A stretch of DNA of 64,000 bases from Paraburkholderia madseniana (GTDB taxonomy: Bacteria; Pseudomonadota; Gammaproteobacteria; Burkholderiales; Burkholderiaceae). Positions within the stretch are counted from its first letter, which is position 1; every line of letters starts with the position of its first letter. The notes beneath the pieces are model-generated. The model was not told the DNA's origin and did no database searches. It saw only the letters and a list, made by a program, of their open reading frames with translations. The stretch covers positions 62,001 to 126,000 of the forward strand of contig NZ_VOSW01000008.1 of assembly GCF_009690905.1 (NCBI RefSeq). Reading direction: 5' to 3'. A program made the position numbers and the translations under genes. Positions 17,229 through 25,859 of the stretch are shown in pieces.

Positions 17229-18493
17229 TTCGCACGCTCCTCTGTGTCTATACCGGAGAGCTGGGCCAGGACGGTGGCCTCCGCGTCGGCGAGAAGAGTC
17301 CGAATTGCATCGGTATCCAATGCATTCGGGTCGGCGTCCGCAAGTCCACTGGGCAACGCCCGCATGTCACCGAGCTGCGCCGCAAACCAAGCTTTCATAT
17401 CGGCTTCATTGGCACCAATCGCGTCGACGAGCCTTACAACCTCACCGATCGCGTCAGCGCGCTCAGCCGCAGCCACACGATCCAGTGGAGATCTGAGTTC
17501 CAGACGAACCTGCTCGACCCACACGTCCACCTCGTCCATGTCTTGGGTAGCGGCCTGAATAGCCGCGGCAAGCGAACCGGGTTGTTCGGCCTCGAGACGA
17601 TGCAGGGACGACTCTCCGTGAACAAGCAACCGAACGGCATGAAGACGGTCGCGCGCACCGGCGATCAACTCTCCAACTCGTGCGAGAAAATTTTTCGCCA
17701 GCGCATCAACGGTCGCAAGCCCCGATGCATCGAGGTACAGGTAGTGCCAACGTACGACATCGAGCGGAACGAACTCCGCTGCCGTAATGATGCCTCCTTC
17801 GACGGTAACCAGCTCACACCCCTTCGGCCCAGTCTCCTTCGCATGGCGGCCTTGCAAATTGCCCGGGAAAACAATTCGGGGACCCGACTCCCGAACCACT
17901 TCCCGCGCATGGACATGGCCAAGTGCGAAATAGTCGTAGCCCTTGTCCACAAGCGCATCTATCGACGTCGGTGCATACGTATCGTGGCCCTCGCGGCCTG
18001 TCAAACTGGTATGGAGAACGCCGATGTTGAACCGCCCCGGCACGGGGGGTGGGTACTGCGGTACCAGATCTTCGGGAACGGCACGATGGGGAAAGCTACG
18101 CCCATGTACGGCCACCGCTAGGCCCTCAAAGTCAAACGTTTCGCTTTTAAGTGCACTGAACACGTAAACGCCTTCGACTTCGGGGAGTTGCTTCGTAATC
18201 TGGCTTTCCGCGTCGTGGTTACCTTTGACAATAAAAACAAGGATACTGGCCCGGCGCAGCCGCACCATCTGGTCTCGAAAGAACAAGCCGGTGCGAAAGT
18301 CGGCCCAGTTACCGTCGTAGATGTCGCCAGCAAAGATAACTAGCGCGACGCCTTGCTCGATGGCGAGATCAACGAGAGCGATCAACGACTGGCGCGTAGC
18401 TCCGCGCAGCCGCTCCACCGGTGCACCGTCATAACTATCGAGCCCTCGTAGTGGGCTATCGACATGGAGATCAGCAGCATGAATGAATTTCAA
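17225..18493 (-). CDS. YhaO-type calcineurin-like nuclease (Mre11/SbcD-like)
   Basis: The 422-residue protein contains all metallophosphoesterase motifs: ADLHVDSP near residue 7, FAGDIYDG near 54, KGNHDAES near 93, a histidine in VLHTSL and GHVHAREV near 190. It is the partner of the YhaN-like ATPase encoded by the overlapping next gene, by analogy with Mre11-Rad50. The C-terminal third is helical and alanine-rich, probably the ATPase-docking part. Length is slightly above SbcD and typical of YhaO. The start has no strong Shine-Dalgarno sequence but the MKFIHAADLH beginning is characteristic. Confidence 0.87.
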   Translation of the reverse strand: MKFIHAADLHVDSPLRGLDSYDGAPVERLRGATRQSLIALVDLAIEQGVALVIFAGDIYDGNWADFRTGLFFRDQMVRLRRASILVFIVKGNHDAESQITKQLPEVEGVYVFSALKSETFDFEGLAVAVHGRSFPHRAVPEDLVPQYPPPVPGRFNIGVLHTSLTGREGHDTYAPTSIDALVDKGYDYFALGHVHAREVVRESGPRIVFPGNLQGRHAKETGPKGCELVTVEGGIITAAEFVPLDVVRWHYLYLDASGLATVDALAKNFLARVGELIAGARDRLHAVRLLVHGESSLHRLEAEQPGSLAAAIQAATQDMDEVDVWVEQVRLELRSPLDRVAAAERADAIGEVVRLVDAIGANEADMKAWFAAQLGDMRALPSGLADADPNALDTDAIRTLLADAEATVLAQLSGIDTEERAK

Positions 18494-18856
18494 TCGGTGC
18501 CCTCCGGGTTAGTGCCCCAACGACCGCGCATAGGCTTGCGAAAGAATACACCAATGAAGCCTGATGCTCTTAAGGCACAGCCCGCGTGCTCCCGCCGATG
18601 GGGAAACCTCGCTGGATACGCGCTGCTGGCAAGGCAAATTTCCAGAGATCGCAAATTTTGATCAATGCAAAGTGCGTAATTCAACAGCGACTCGGAGATT
18701 GGCAATTAGCTCCAAAAGTTCATAATCAGAGGGAATTGCAACCCCGGCAAACCGGACGATTCCAGAAATTTTCAGACCTATATCACTGTTCTGAGCGAAA
18801 GCAGCACACGCTCCGCCAGAGCGACCCCGCCTTGGCGTCCTGTCTCAGGAGCCACC
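18494..18856. other. Intergenic region between divergent genes
   Basis: About 360 bases between the minus-strand YhaO gene and a plus-strand small membrane protein gene. It must hold the promoters for both directions, but no clear consensus promoter or hairpin was found by eye. It reads as AT-richer than its flanks around 18640-18790. Confidence 0.4.
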
Positions 18857-18985
18857 GTGATACCGAACACTTCCCCCTTCGAATACCTCCTCGCCTACGC
18901 CATCGTCTTTATGGCGGGCATTCTGACCACGATTGCACTGCGCAAATACACCGAATGGGTACACAGGAACATCCAGCATGTGTGA
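18857..18985 (+). CDS. Small single-pass membrane protein (42 residues)
   Basis: A GTG start at 18857, with AGGAG five bases upstream, opens a 42-residue frame whose residues about 10-30 are a hydrophobic segment (LLAYAIVFMAGILTTIAL) followed by a basic/polar tail. The stop overlaps the ATG of the next gene (18978) in another frame, so the two are translationally coupled. It has no recognisable family. The strong ribosome-binding site, clear TM segment and coupling support a real gene; its function may relate to the next protein, also membrane-like. Confidence 0.6.
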   Translation: MIPNTSPFEYLLAYAIVFMAGILTTIALRKYTEWVHRNIQHV

Positions 18986-19436
18986 TCCCTTCTTCGACCC
19001 AGATGATCCTCATGAACCGGACTGGAGCCGCGACGAGGGAGGGCAGCACGAACCGCACTCCTCTCATGACCCATACGCGAACCACATCCCGCCTCCGCCC
19101 AACCCGACTACGGAATGCCCGGATTGCCAGTCCGGGCGCATCGACACGCTCAATCATGCCCGGAAGGTAGGCGGCGCGATCGGAACGGCCGCCGGCGCAG
19201 GCGGCGCCGTTGCCATGGCACTATCCGGCGCAGAAATTGGCGCCGCGGTTGGTGTGATCGCGGGACCTGCCGGTGCAACCTGCGGTGCGATCGCCGGCGC
19301 CATCATCGCCGGACTGTTTGGCGGTGCAGCGGGTTGCGCAACGGGTGCGACCTTCGGGGAGATCGTCGACGCCAACGTGCTCGATAACTATCGCTGTCTC
19401 GCCTGCGGCTACACATTCAGCATTAGAAAGGCCTGA
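18978..19436 (+). CDS. Glycine-zipper membrane protein with zinc-ribbon ends
   Basis: The 152-residue product has an acidic, proline-rich N-terminus, a CPDCQSG pair near residue 50, a long alanine/glycine-rich stretch (about 65-130) that looks like glycine-zipper membrane hairpins, and a second cysteine pair CLACG near the end. The two CxxC pairs could bind one zinc. ATG 18978 is preceded by AGGAAC and overlaps the upstream small gene; the earlier in-frame start at 18933 would lie inside that gene. Similar proteins are hypothetical in mobile elements. No function is assigned. Confidence 0.65.
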   Translation: MCDPFFDPDDPHEPDWSRDEGGQHEPHSSHDPYANHIPPPPNPTTECPDCQSGRIDTLNHARKVGGAIGTAAGAGGAVAMALSGAEIGAAVGVIAGPAGATCGAIAGAIIAGLFGGAAGCATGATFGEIVDANVLDNYRCLACGYTFSIRKA

Positions 19437-19554
19437 GTTAGCTGCCGCAATTGCGTTCCCGCATCTGTCGACGTGGTCCAACGCCCCTGTTCCGTTCCTC
19501 CGCTCCTCACGCGATACGCGTTGAACCGCACCTTCCCTGTTCACTGCATACCGG

Positions 19555-19576
19555 GCCCGGTTTCTGCCGGGCTTTT
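19555..19576 (+). terminator. Terminator-like leader hairpin before the DUF932 gene
   Basis: A six-base GCCCGG/CCGGGC stem with a TTTCTG loop is followed by TTTT, 33 bases before the DUF932 start. It may end transcription from upstream or act as an attenuator. A similar GCCCGG...CCGGGC plus T-run sits before the next gene. Confidence 0.6.
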
Positions 19577-19608
19577 ATGGCGTCTCTTTTTCAGACAAGG
19601 AATTAATC

Positions 19609-20571
19609 ATGCATCTCGTCCAGACAATGGCTTACGTCAACGAAGTCCCATGGCACGGCCTTGGTAACCAGCTTGCTCCCAACCAGCCGCTCGAAGTGTG
19701 GGCGCAGCAGGCGGGTATGAACTGGAAGATCGAAGAATCGGAAGTCCGCTTCGTCGCCGGCAACATGGGCCTCGGTTCCATCCACCCCTTCCCCGAACAG
19801 AAAGTGCTCTACCGCTCGGACACGAAGGCGCCGCTGTCCGTCGTGTCAAGCCGCTACCAGGTCGTTCAGCCCGCCGAGATTCTGGAGTTCTACCGTGACC
19901 TGACCGAGGTGGGCGGATTCGAGCTTGAAACGGCCGGTGTGTTGAAGGACGGCAAGAAGCTCTGGGCACTCGCCCGTACCGGCCAGTCCGTTGCGCTCAA
20001 GGGCAAGGATCAGGTCAACGGCTATCTGCTGCTCGCCACCGCGTGCGATGGGACGCTCGCAACCACCGCGCAGTTCACGTCCGTCCGTGTCGTCTGCAAC
20101 AACACCTTGGCCGTTGCTCTGGGCGACAGCACGGGCGCCGTGAAGGTACCCCACCGCAGCCTGTTCGACGCGCAGGCCGTCAAGCGCCAGCTCGGCATTG
20201 CAATCTCGTCGTGGGACGGCTTCATCGTCAGGATGAAGGCGCTCGCCGAACGCAAGGTCGGCGATTCCGCGGCCGAAGCCTTCCTCCGTCGTGTACTTAC
20301 GTATCCAGCGGGCGGCCCGAACATGCCAACCCCTACAACCAACGACAGCGCAATCAAGGCGGTACAGGCACTGTACGCCGGCCGTGGGAAAGGTGCCACG
20401 CTACCGTCTGCTGCTGGTACAGCATGGGGTCTGGTGAATTCCATCACGGAATTCGTCGATCACCAGCGCCGCGCCCGCAGCGACGACCACCGGCGCGACG
20501 CCGCGTGGTTCGGCGCAGGCGCCACGCTCAAGCAGAAAGCATGGGACGAAGCGATGAAGCTCGTCGCATGA
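19609..20571 (+). CDS. DUF932 phage/plasmid-like protein
   Basis: This 320-residue protein matches the DUF932 pattern: an N-terminal VPWHGLGNQL segment, then YRSDTKAPLSVVSSRYQVVQP and central repeats around TACDGTLATTAQFTSVRVVCNNTL. DUF932 proteins are common on plasmids, ICEs and phages, near recombination genes, but have no established biochemical role. AAGGAA precedes the ATG by seven bases. It is followed by a strong terminator-like hairpin and a YqaJ nuclease gene, the usual company of this family. Confidence 0.85.
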   Translation: MHLVQTMAYVNEVPWHGLGNQLAPNQPLEVWAQQAGMNWKIEESEVRFVAGNMGLGSIHPFPEQKVLYRSDTKAPLSVVSSRYQVVQPAEILEFYRDLTEVGGFELETAGVLKDGKKLWALARTGQSVALKGKDQVNGYLLLATACDGTLATTAQFTSVRVVCNNTLAVALGDSTGAVKVPHRSLFDAQAVKRQLGIAISSWDGFIVRMKALAERKVGDSAAEAFLRRVLTYPAGGPNMPTPTTNDSAIKAVQALYAGRGKGATLPSAAGTAWGLVNSITEFVDHQRRARSDDHRRDAAWFGAGATLKQKAWDEAMKLVA

Positions 20572-20601
20572 AGTCTCCATCCCTGTTGTTACGTCATATA
20601 T

Positions 20602-20633
20602 GCCCGGCCGGGGTTTTCCCCGCCGGGCTTTTT
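20602..20633 (+). terminator. Terminator-like hairpin between DUF932 and YqaJ genes
   Basis: A GC-rich stem (GCCCGG at 20602-20607 with CCGGGC at 20623-20628, plus an inner CGGGG/CCCC stem) is followed directly by five T residues. The next gene starts only 18 bases later, so this is either a terminator with read-through or an attenuator in the leader of the YqaJ gene. Confidence 0.75.
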
Positions 20634-20650
20634 CACATCTGGAGGTTCTC

Positions 20651-21655
20651 ATGTCTCGACCGGAAAAGGCTGGACCTGCCAGGAACCGTCCGGCATTGCG
20701 TCTCGTGGAAACGAAAGATCTTCCACGCGAGGAATGGCTTGAAGTAAGAAAGAAGGGGATCGGTGGTTCGGATGCTGCCGCCGCCGTTGGCCTGAATCCA
20801 TACATGAGCTCCCTGGAGTTGTGGCTCATTAAGACCGGCCGGGATGCCAATCTGGCGCGCCCGGATCCGGACGATACGACGGAGCCGGTGTACTGGGGCA
20901 CCCTGCTGGAGCCGATCGTCGCAGCGTCGTACACGAAGCAAACCGGCAACAAGGTTAGGCGGATCAATGCCGTGCTCCAGCACCCGACGGTCCCGTTCAT
21001 GCTGGCGAACGTCGATCGCGAAGTCGTCGGCAATCGCGACATGCAACTGCTCGAATGCAAGACGGCCGGCGAGTTCGGTGCGCGACTCTGGCGAGACGGT
21101 GTGCCGGAGTATGTGCAGCTTCAGGTGCAACACCAGCTCGCGGTTACGGGCAAGCAGGCAGCCGATGTCGCCGTGCTGATCTGCGGCCAGAAACTCGAAG
21201 TGCATCGCATCGTTCGTGACGACGGGCTGATTGCCCGGCTGATCGAACTCGAAGTTGCGTTCTGGCAGTATGTCGAAACCGATACGCCACCGCCAGCGGA
21301 TGGATCGGAATCGGCTGACCGTGCGCTGCGCTGTCTCTATCCGGGCGCTGGCGGCACAGTTGATTTCACGGGCGAACGGAATCTGTCGGCGACGTTTGCC
21401 GATCTGGTTGCGGTGCGTACCGAGATCGAAACCCATCAGCAGGTCGAAGCCAAGCTGAAACAGGCCATTCAGCAAGCGATGGGCGAAGCCGATCATGCGA
21501 TGTTCGAGACGGGTTCAGTTTCATTCAAACGCAGCAAGAACGGTTCCGGCACCGACATCAAACGGCTGCTCGCCGATCACCCTCATCTTGAACCGCAGTA
21601 CGCCCTCACGAAACCCGGTTCGCGCAGATTTCTTGTTTCTTCCGCGTCCATCTGA
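20651..21655 (+). CDS. YqaJ-type viral recombinase/exonuclease
   Basis: The 334-residue protein shows the YqaJ nuclease signature: GIGGSDAAAAVGLNPY near 38-53, then NVDREVV and LLECKTAGE (Asp...Glu-x-Lys) near 120-140, and a later VQLQVQHQLAVTG. It belongs to the lambda-exonuclease-like PD-(D/E)XK group that resects DNA for single-strand annealing. GGAGG lies 5 bases before ATG 20651; the longer frame from 20600 reads through a terminator hairpin and is rejected. The pair with DUF932 suggests a recombination module of a plasmid or ICE. Confidence 0.88.
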   Translation: MSRPEKAGPARNRPALRLVETKDLPREEWLEVRKKGIGGSDAAAAVGLNPYMSSLELWLIKTGRDANLARPDPDDTTEPVYWGTLLEPIVAASYTKQTGNKVRRINAVLQHPTVPFMLANVDREVVGNRDMQLLECKTAGEFGARLWRDGVPEYVQLQVQHQLAVTGKQAADVAVLICGQKLEVHRIVRDDGLIARLIELEVAFWQYVETDTPPPADGSESADRALRCLYPGAGGTVDFTGERNLSATFADLVAVRTEIETHQQVEAKLKQAIQQAMGEADHAMFETGSVSFKRSKNGSGTDIKRLLADHPHLEPQYALTKPGSRRFLVSSASI

Positions 21656-21702
21656 TGTCCCTGCTTTTCCCTTCCCTCTGTTTACCTAAATAGGAGAGTG
21701 TG

Positions 21703-22662
21703 ATGCTCAAGGGCCTTTCAATTACCCCACCTGTCATAGGACGAATTTCTATTGGACGTGTCGTTGAACGCAACGGCAAGCGCCTTCCGGAGAAAGACGA
21801 TCAGTTCACGCTCACCACTCAAGTTCAGAACCGAGACGGCTGGATGCTTCACCCGCTCAACGAAAAATTAAGAAAGGTCAATACCGGCAAGCTGAGGTCG
21901 ATCCCAGTCCGGTTCCTGTTCGGCGATCCCGATCTCAACCTGCGCGCAGAGTATTCGCTATTCGACAGGGAGACTGGTCGCCCGCTGTGCGTTGGTAACG
22001 GCGAGACTTGCCGGCGTGCCGGTGACGACAGGATCGAGTCGTTACCTTGTCCGTCGCCGGACGGCTGCGCGTTCGGACAGACCGGAAACTGCAAGCCCTA
22101 TGGGCGCCTGAATGTGCTGATCGGGGATGAGGACGAGATGGGTTCGTTCATCTTTCGCACCACGTCCTACAACTCGATCCGAACATTAGCCGCGCGCCTT
22201 CACTACTTCAGTGCGGTATCCGGCAATTTACTTGCCTGTCTGCCACTGGAACTGAAGCTGCGAGGCAAGTCGACCACTCAGAGCTACCGGTCGGCGATCT
22301 ACTACGTTGACCTCGGTGTGCGATCGGGCAGTACGCTCGAAGACACGCTGATGCAGGCGCGCGAGCTCGATGCGCGTCGGCGTGCGGCAGGGTTCGACCA
22401 GGCAGCGCTCGATATGGCGGCCCGGGCGGGATTCGCCAACGGCGCATTCGAGGACAGTGTCGAGGAAAGTGCGGCCGTAGCCGAGGAGTTCTATCCGGGT
22501 GTCGAATCAGGCAACGAGGCCTGCTCGAGCAGGCACGACGGGAAGGACGTGGAGAAAGTCGCAGACGATACGTCGTCGGAGACGATCGGGAAACAGGGCG
22601 CGCCGACCCTGCGCGACAAGCTCGACCGGCGAGCGGTTCTGTTGGGAGGAACAGCGGCATGA
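21703..22662 (+). CDS. Recombination-directionality-factor-like zinc protein
   Basis: The 319-residue protein begins MLKGLSITPPVIGRISIGRV and has a cysteine cluster (CVGNGETCRR, CPSPDGCAFGQTGNCKPYGRL, about residues 90-130), the pattern of proteins usually named hydrolase or metal-binding protein in ICEs and resembling phage Gp3-type recombination directionality factors. It may modulate a serine integrase, or act in recombination with YqaJ; both are inference. The C-terminal third is acidic and disordered-looking. TAGGAGAG sits six bases before ATG 21703. The stop overlaps the next start (ATGA). Confidence 0.65.
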   Translation: MLKGLSITPPVIGRISIGRVVERNGKRLPEKDDQFTLTTQVQNRDGWMLHPLNEKLRKVNTGKLRSIPVRFLFGDPDLNLRAEYSLFDRETGRPLCVGNGETCRRAGDDRIESLPCPSPDGCAFGQTGNCKPYGRLNVLIGDEDEMGSFIFRTTSYNSIRTLAARLHYFSAVSGNLLACLPLELKLRGKSTTQSYRSAIYYVDLGVRSGSTLEDTLMQARELDARRRAAGFDQAALDMAARAGFANGAFEDSVEESAAVAEEFYPGVESGNEACSSRHDGKDVEKVADDTSSETIGKQGAPTLRDKLDRRAVLLGGTAA

Positions 22663-23636
22663 CCAGCGTGCCTGGTAGTCCGGTCGGCCGCTCGAATCGC
22701 GATCCGTCGTGGCTGACGTTCGCGCTAGCGGCCGCAGCAACCGCAACGGCGATCTGCATGTCTCTACTGGCCGGGTGGCAGCGCGGCGGCGATCTGCCGG
22801 AGCGGCTCGTCTGGGTGGCGATCGGTGTCGTGCTGGTGGTCTGTGCACACCTGCTTCCCGCACTGTGTCGCTCCTCGCCATGGTCGGTACGCGGCGTCGG
22901 CGTACTGCTCTGGGTTGTGTGCATGGCGACCGCATGCTTCGGTCACGCTACCTTCTTCGTGCTGGCGCAACAGCACGCGGGGGAACGTCGAGCTTCGTCC
23001 TCCGTCCAGCCGAACACGGAAGCCGTACCGGCTGGTCGTAGCCTGACTGCAATCATGACCGACCGAGCCAGCGTGACCCGGAAACTGGCGAACGCCGATT
23101 CGCAACGCTGTCTACAAGAGTGTGCGGCCCTGAAGGTTCGACGTGTCGTGCTGGCCGCGAAACTCGATGCGCTCAATGCTGAAGCCGACGATGTCCGGCG
23201 ACGACAGGCGGTGGATGACCTACGGGAGGAGCAGCGTGACGCACTGACGGTCGATCCAGTCACGGGGCGACTGGCAACGTTACTCGGGACGACCGCAAGT
23301 CGCGTCGATCTGCTTTCGGGACTAACGTTTGCCGCCGTGCTTGAAGGCGTCGCCTGCCTGCTCTGGAGCGTCGCACTTAAGCCACGGCAAACGGCAGTCG
23401 CTACTCCCCCGGTTGTCGATCCGGCCGCATCGGGTCACGAGCCCGTCACGTCCAGTCACGGTATCGACGATGCGCCGGTACCGCCAGCAGAGACCGAAGT
23501 CATGAGACTGGCCCGCGACGTTGCTGCCGGGAACGTCCGTGCGACCGTTTCCGACATTCGGCGCCACCTCGGTTGCTCGCAAGCCAAAGCCACCGTGTTG
23601 CGCCGGCAGCTCGCGGAACACACCACTACGCCCTAA
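22659..23636 (+). CDS. Four-TM membrane protein with C-terminal HTH, copy 1
   Basis: This 325-residue protein has two TM hairpins near the N-terminus (about 20-45, 50-70, 78-100), a soluble coiled segment with VPAGRSLTAI and a two-cysteine CLQECAALK motif, a further hydrophobic segment near 220-240 (LTFAAVLEGVACLLW), and a C-terminal helical domain (DIRRHLGCSQAKATVLRRQL) resembling a winged or tri-helical HTH. A clear paralogue lies at 36452-37597 in the opposite orientation, sharing motif order throughout. Function is unknown; a membrane-tethered DNA-binding protein is a guess. It overlaps the preceding gene by four bases. Confidence 0.7.
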   Translation: MTSVPGSPVGRSNRDPSWLTFALAAAATATAICMSLLAGWQRGGDLPERLVWVAIGVVLVVCAHLLPALCRSSPWSVRGVGVLLWVVCMATACFGHATFFVLAQQHAGERRASSSVQPNTEAVPAGRSLTAIMTDRASVTRKLANADSQRCLQECAALKVRRVVLAAKLDALNAEADDVRRRQAVDDLREEQRDALTVDPVTGRLATLLGTTASRVDLLSGLTFAAVLEGVACLLWSVALKPRQTAVATPPVVDPAASGHEPVTSSHGIDDAPVPPAETEVMRLARDVAAGNVRATVSDIRRHLGCSQAKATVLRRQLAEHTTTP

Positions 23637-23656
23637 TCCGGACAAACATCCGGATT
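23635..23656. repeat. Inverted repeat after the membrane protein gene
   Basis: Eight-base arms AATCCGGA/TCCGGATT with a six-base loop begin two bases inside the stop codon of the preceding gene. There is no T-run, only CCCTCT. It fits the habit of this module to place hairpins between genes. Confidence 0.55.
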
Positions 23657-23726
23657 CCCTCTGTACCCCTTGAATCCGATTTGCCTCGGAGGCAGGCGTT
23701 CGTCCATTGCTTGGAGAAACACTTTC

Positions 23727-24026
23727 ATGAATCCGCTATCTGCAAGACCCACACCCCGCCCGTTAACAGTCGGGCGTCTCTTCGCCACTCACGGCGCGCT
23801 CGAGGCGGTGCGCGCCGCCAACGCGTCAGTCGGCGACCTGCTGACCCGACACCTGCACGGCGACTGGGGCGACCTTCGTGCAGAAGACCGCAGGCAGAAC
23901 GATGTCGCGCTTGAGAATGGCCTGCGTGTCTTGTCATGCTACGAGCTCCCCGGAAACGGCAAAGTCTGGATCATCACCGAATGGAACCGCTCGGTGACGA
24001 CCGTACTACTGCCCGACGACTATTGA
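23727..24026 (+). CDS. Small plasmid-type protein, HGDWGDL family, copy 1
   Basis: The 99-residue product contains LTRHLHGDWGDLRAEDRRQND in its centre and a WIITEWNRSVTTVLLPDDY end, a compact family common on plasmids and ICEs and often loosely called plasmid-related protein. Function is unknown. ATG 23727 has GGAGAA 8 bases upstream; the longer frame from 23670 lacks this. A tandem paralogue follows at 24154. Confidence 0.75.
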   Translation: MNPLSARPTPRPLTVGRLFATHGALEAVRAANASVGDLLTRHLHGDWGDLRAEDRRQNDVALENGLRVLSCYELPGNGKVWIITEWNRSVTTVLLPDDY

Positions 24027-24153
24027 GCGGCGGGATCTAGCTTCCAGCCATCCGCGCGACTTTCATCTGTCGTCGATCCGCCCTACCTACCATCTCTCTA
24101 TTACCTACCGTCGAAAATGTCCCGACGGCAGGCGAAACAACGCTGGAGTCACC

Positions 24154-24453
24154 ATGCAATCCAATGACATCTACCGCGACAAGGTCCGCTTCAAGGCGGG
24201 CCGTGCTACCGTCACCCCGGCCGCCGCGGCTGCACTTGAACTGGCGAAAGTGCACGACATCCTGCTGCTCGCGCGTCACATCCACGGCGACTGGGGCGAC
24301 TTAGGCGAGCGCGACCGCTTGCAGAACGAACTCGCCGTGCTGCTCGATCTGGGCATCCGCTCACGTTACGCACTGCCGACAGGCTCAGTCATCTGTGTCA
24401 CTACCGAGGCAGACCGTTCCGCGACCACGATGCGGCTTACTGACTGTGGATAG
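24154..24453 (+). CDS. Small plasmid-type protein, HGDWGDL family, copy 2
   Basis: A 99-residue paralogue of the preceding gene, with LLARHIHGDWGDLGERDRLQNE in the middle and a C-terminal ICVTTEADRSATTMRL strand pair. GGAGTCACC precedes the ATG. The two copies share length and the central motif but differ elsewhere, so the duplication is old. Function unknown. Confidence 0.75.
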   Translation: MQSNDIYRDKVRFKAGRATVTPAAAAALELAKVHDILLLARHIHGDWGDLGERDRLQNELAVLLDLGIRSRYALPTGSVICVTTEADRSATTMRLTDCG

Positions 24454-24487
24454 CGCACAAGCGACAACATCAGACGCTGGACACCCT

Positions 24488-24835
24488 TCAGCGCCGTGCC
24501 AGCCTACCTGTCAGCCGTTCCACGATCTCCACGATCATTTCCCGGTCCCTGACACCCACCCCAGCGAGCAAGCCTGCCAGGTGCTTTGCCTGGTCGCTCG
24601 AACGGCTACTGACCTCCGTCAGCAGATCCGCAATATCGCAATCGAAGATCTCAGCCAGTTCCACGAGACGCGCCACGGTCGGCATGACGAGGCCGCGTTC
24701 CATGCGTGACACCGCTTCGTTGCCGATTCCCAACTGTTCTGCGACCTGCTCCTGAGTCAGTTCACTGGCCGCGCGATGTTTCGCAATAGCCCGTCCTACC
24801 GCTTCAGCCAATCGCTCCAGGTCTGTGTCCGGCAT
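24488..24835 (-). CDS. XRE-family transcriptional regulator
   Basis: This 115-residue protein has a clear Cro/CI-type HTH at about residues 15-68 (LTQEQVAEQLGIGNEAVSRMERG) and a short helical C-terminal tail ending in ERLTGRLARR. It probably represses itself and neighbouring element genes. GGGAG precedes ATG 24835; the longer frame to 24868 is less likely. Its upstream region contains repeated GGTTGA-type elements and a possible promoter at 24898-24926. Confidence 0.85.
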   Translation of the reverse strand: MPDTDLERLAEAVGRAIAKHRAASELTQEQVAEQLGIGNEAVSRMERGLVMPTVARLVELAEIFDCDIADLLTEVSSRSSDQAKHLAGLLAGVGVRDREMIVEIVERLTGRLARR

Positions 24836-25178
24836 ATGCTCTCCCTTTCGACCTGAATGGTTGAGCATCGCCCTTGTTGCATGAAGGACTTATAGGGTTG
24901 ACAATACGCTTAGTAGGTTGAATATCAGAATTGCCGAGCCAGAATCTCGCGACTGATGCCGTATCGCACTGCTTGATCTCGAACTGACCGGTCCGAATGT
25001 CGACGGGATGAATCGGGTCACGAATCCTCGTGGTTTAACAACCGTTCGCATCCGCCGTAACACGACGCGACACTCCCCGCGCGGGGGGCGATTACCCGCG
25101 ACATCGCGCCAAGGAACTTAATCCCAGACGTGCGACGAAATCAGTAGTTAACTATCCAACCAATAAGGACAGAACTAA
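24836..25178. other. Intergenic region between divergent XRE and lipoprotein genes
   Basis: About 340 bases. Apart from the possible promoter near 24900 it contains a palindromic CCCCGCGCGGGG at about 25076-25087. No gene is seen. Confidence 0.4.
24898..24926 (+). promoter_or_regulatory. Possible sigma-70 promoter/operator near the XRE gene
   Basis: TTGACA at 24898-24903 is followed after 17 bases by AATATC, a moderate -10 match. Two similar segments (GGTTGACAATA and GGTTGAATATC) about 20 bases apart overlap it and could be a regulator binding site. The downstream lipoprotein gene starts 250 bases later, so the link is loose. Confidence 0.3.
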
Positions 25179-25859
25179 ATGAACCACCCACGCAACGCCG
25201 GCGCCGTCCGGCTAGGGCTATGCGTCGCCATGACTGTCGTTCTGGCTGCGTGTTCGCACAGCGCACCATCAGAAAGCGACGCCAAGGCTGTAATCAAACA
25301 GCGATTGGCCGATTGCAAGTACTTTACGATCGACAGCTTCGACAAAACGAACGGCACTCCGATCGACGAGAACGACTACAACGTCGACGTGAAGTACACG
25401 GTATCCCTGAAGCCGGGCAGCGACATGTCGGATCGTCTGAAAGAGGACGCAAAACTCTTTCAGCAGTATCAGCTAATCAAGGCGGATTACAGTGCTCGCA
25501 AAGATGAACTCACAAAAACGTTCAACACGACCATGGCAGCGCACAACGGCGACCCGAGCTTCAACGACGCCGCGGCCAACGATCAATATCGTCAGTCTCT
25601 ACAAACGGATCCGCAGTTGGTCAAGGACATGAATGATGTCAAAGATATCGCGGCCAAGATCGGCCCGGTAAGTGGCTCTGGCCTGTTCCAGAAAGCGATC
25701 GTTCAAGAATGTCCAAACCTGCATGTCTCAAATGGATTCATGCTCACGTTCTTCGGTCCCAAAATCACGCTTGACCAAATGGCTGATGGCATGAGCGCTG
25801 AGTTCACCGAAACCATCCCGATGATGAGGACGGACAACGGGTGGCAGGCCACGCGGTAG
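25179..25859 (+). CDS. Hypothetical lipoprotein
   Basis: The 226-residue product has a lipoprotein signal (basic start, hydrophobic VAMTVVLAAC, lipobox cysteine at 25) and a mature domain without transmembrane segments; it is rich in Asp, Lys and Gln and has a helical middle (LFQQYQLIKADYSARKDEL). AAGGACAG lies 8-15 bases before the ATG. It stands alone after the XRE gene. Such lipoproteins can serve in surface exclusion or entry inhibition on mobile elements, but nothing here proves that. Confidence 0.75.
   Translation: MNHPRNAGAVRLGLCVAMTVVLAACSHSAPSESDAKAVIKQRLADCKYFTIDSFDKTNGTPIDENDYNVDVKYTVSLKPGSDMSDRLKEDAKLFQQYQLIKADYSARKDELTKTFNTTMAAHNGDPSFNDAAANDQYRQSLQTDPQLVKDMNDVKDIAAKIGPVSGSGLFQKAIVQECPNLHVSNGFMLTFFGPKITLDQMADGMSAEFTETIPMMRTDNGWQATR

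Noticed and set aside
24037..24285. Minus-strand frame ending in ARMAGS, similar to the IS tail at 26547
   Set aside because: A shared 14-base GATGGCTGGAAGCT is too short; the rest does not resemble a transposase and the plus-strand gene at 24154 explains the region.
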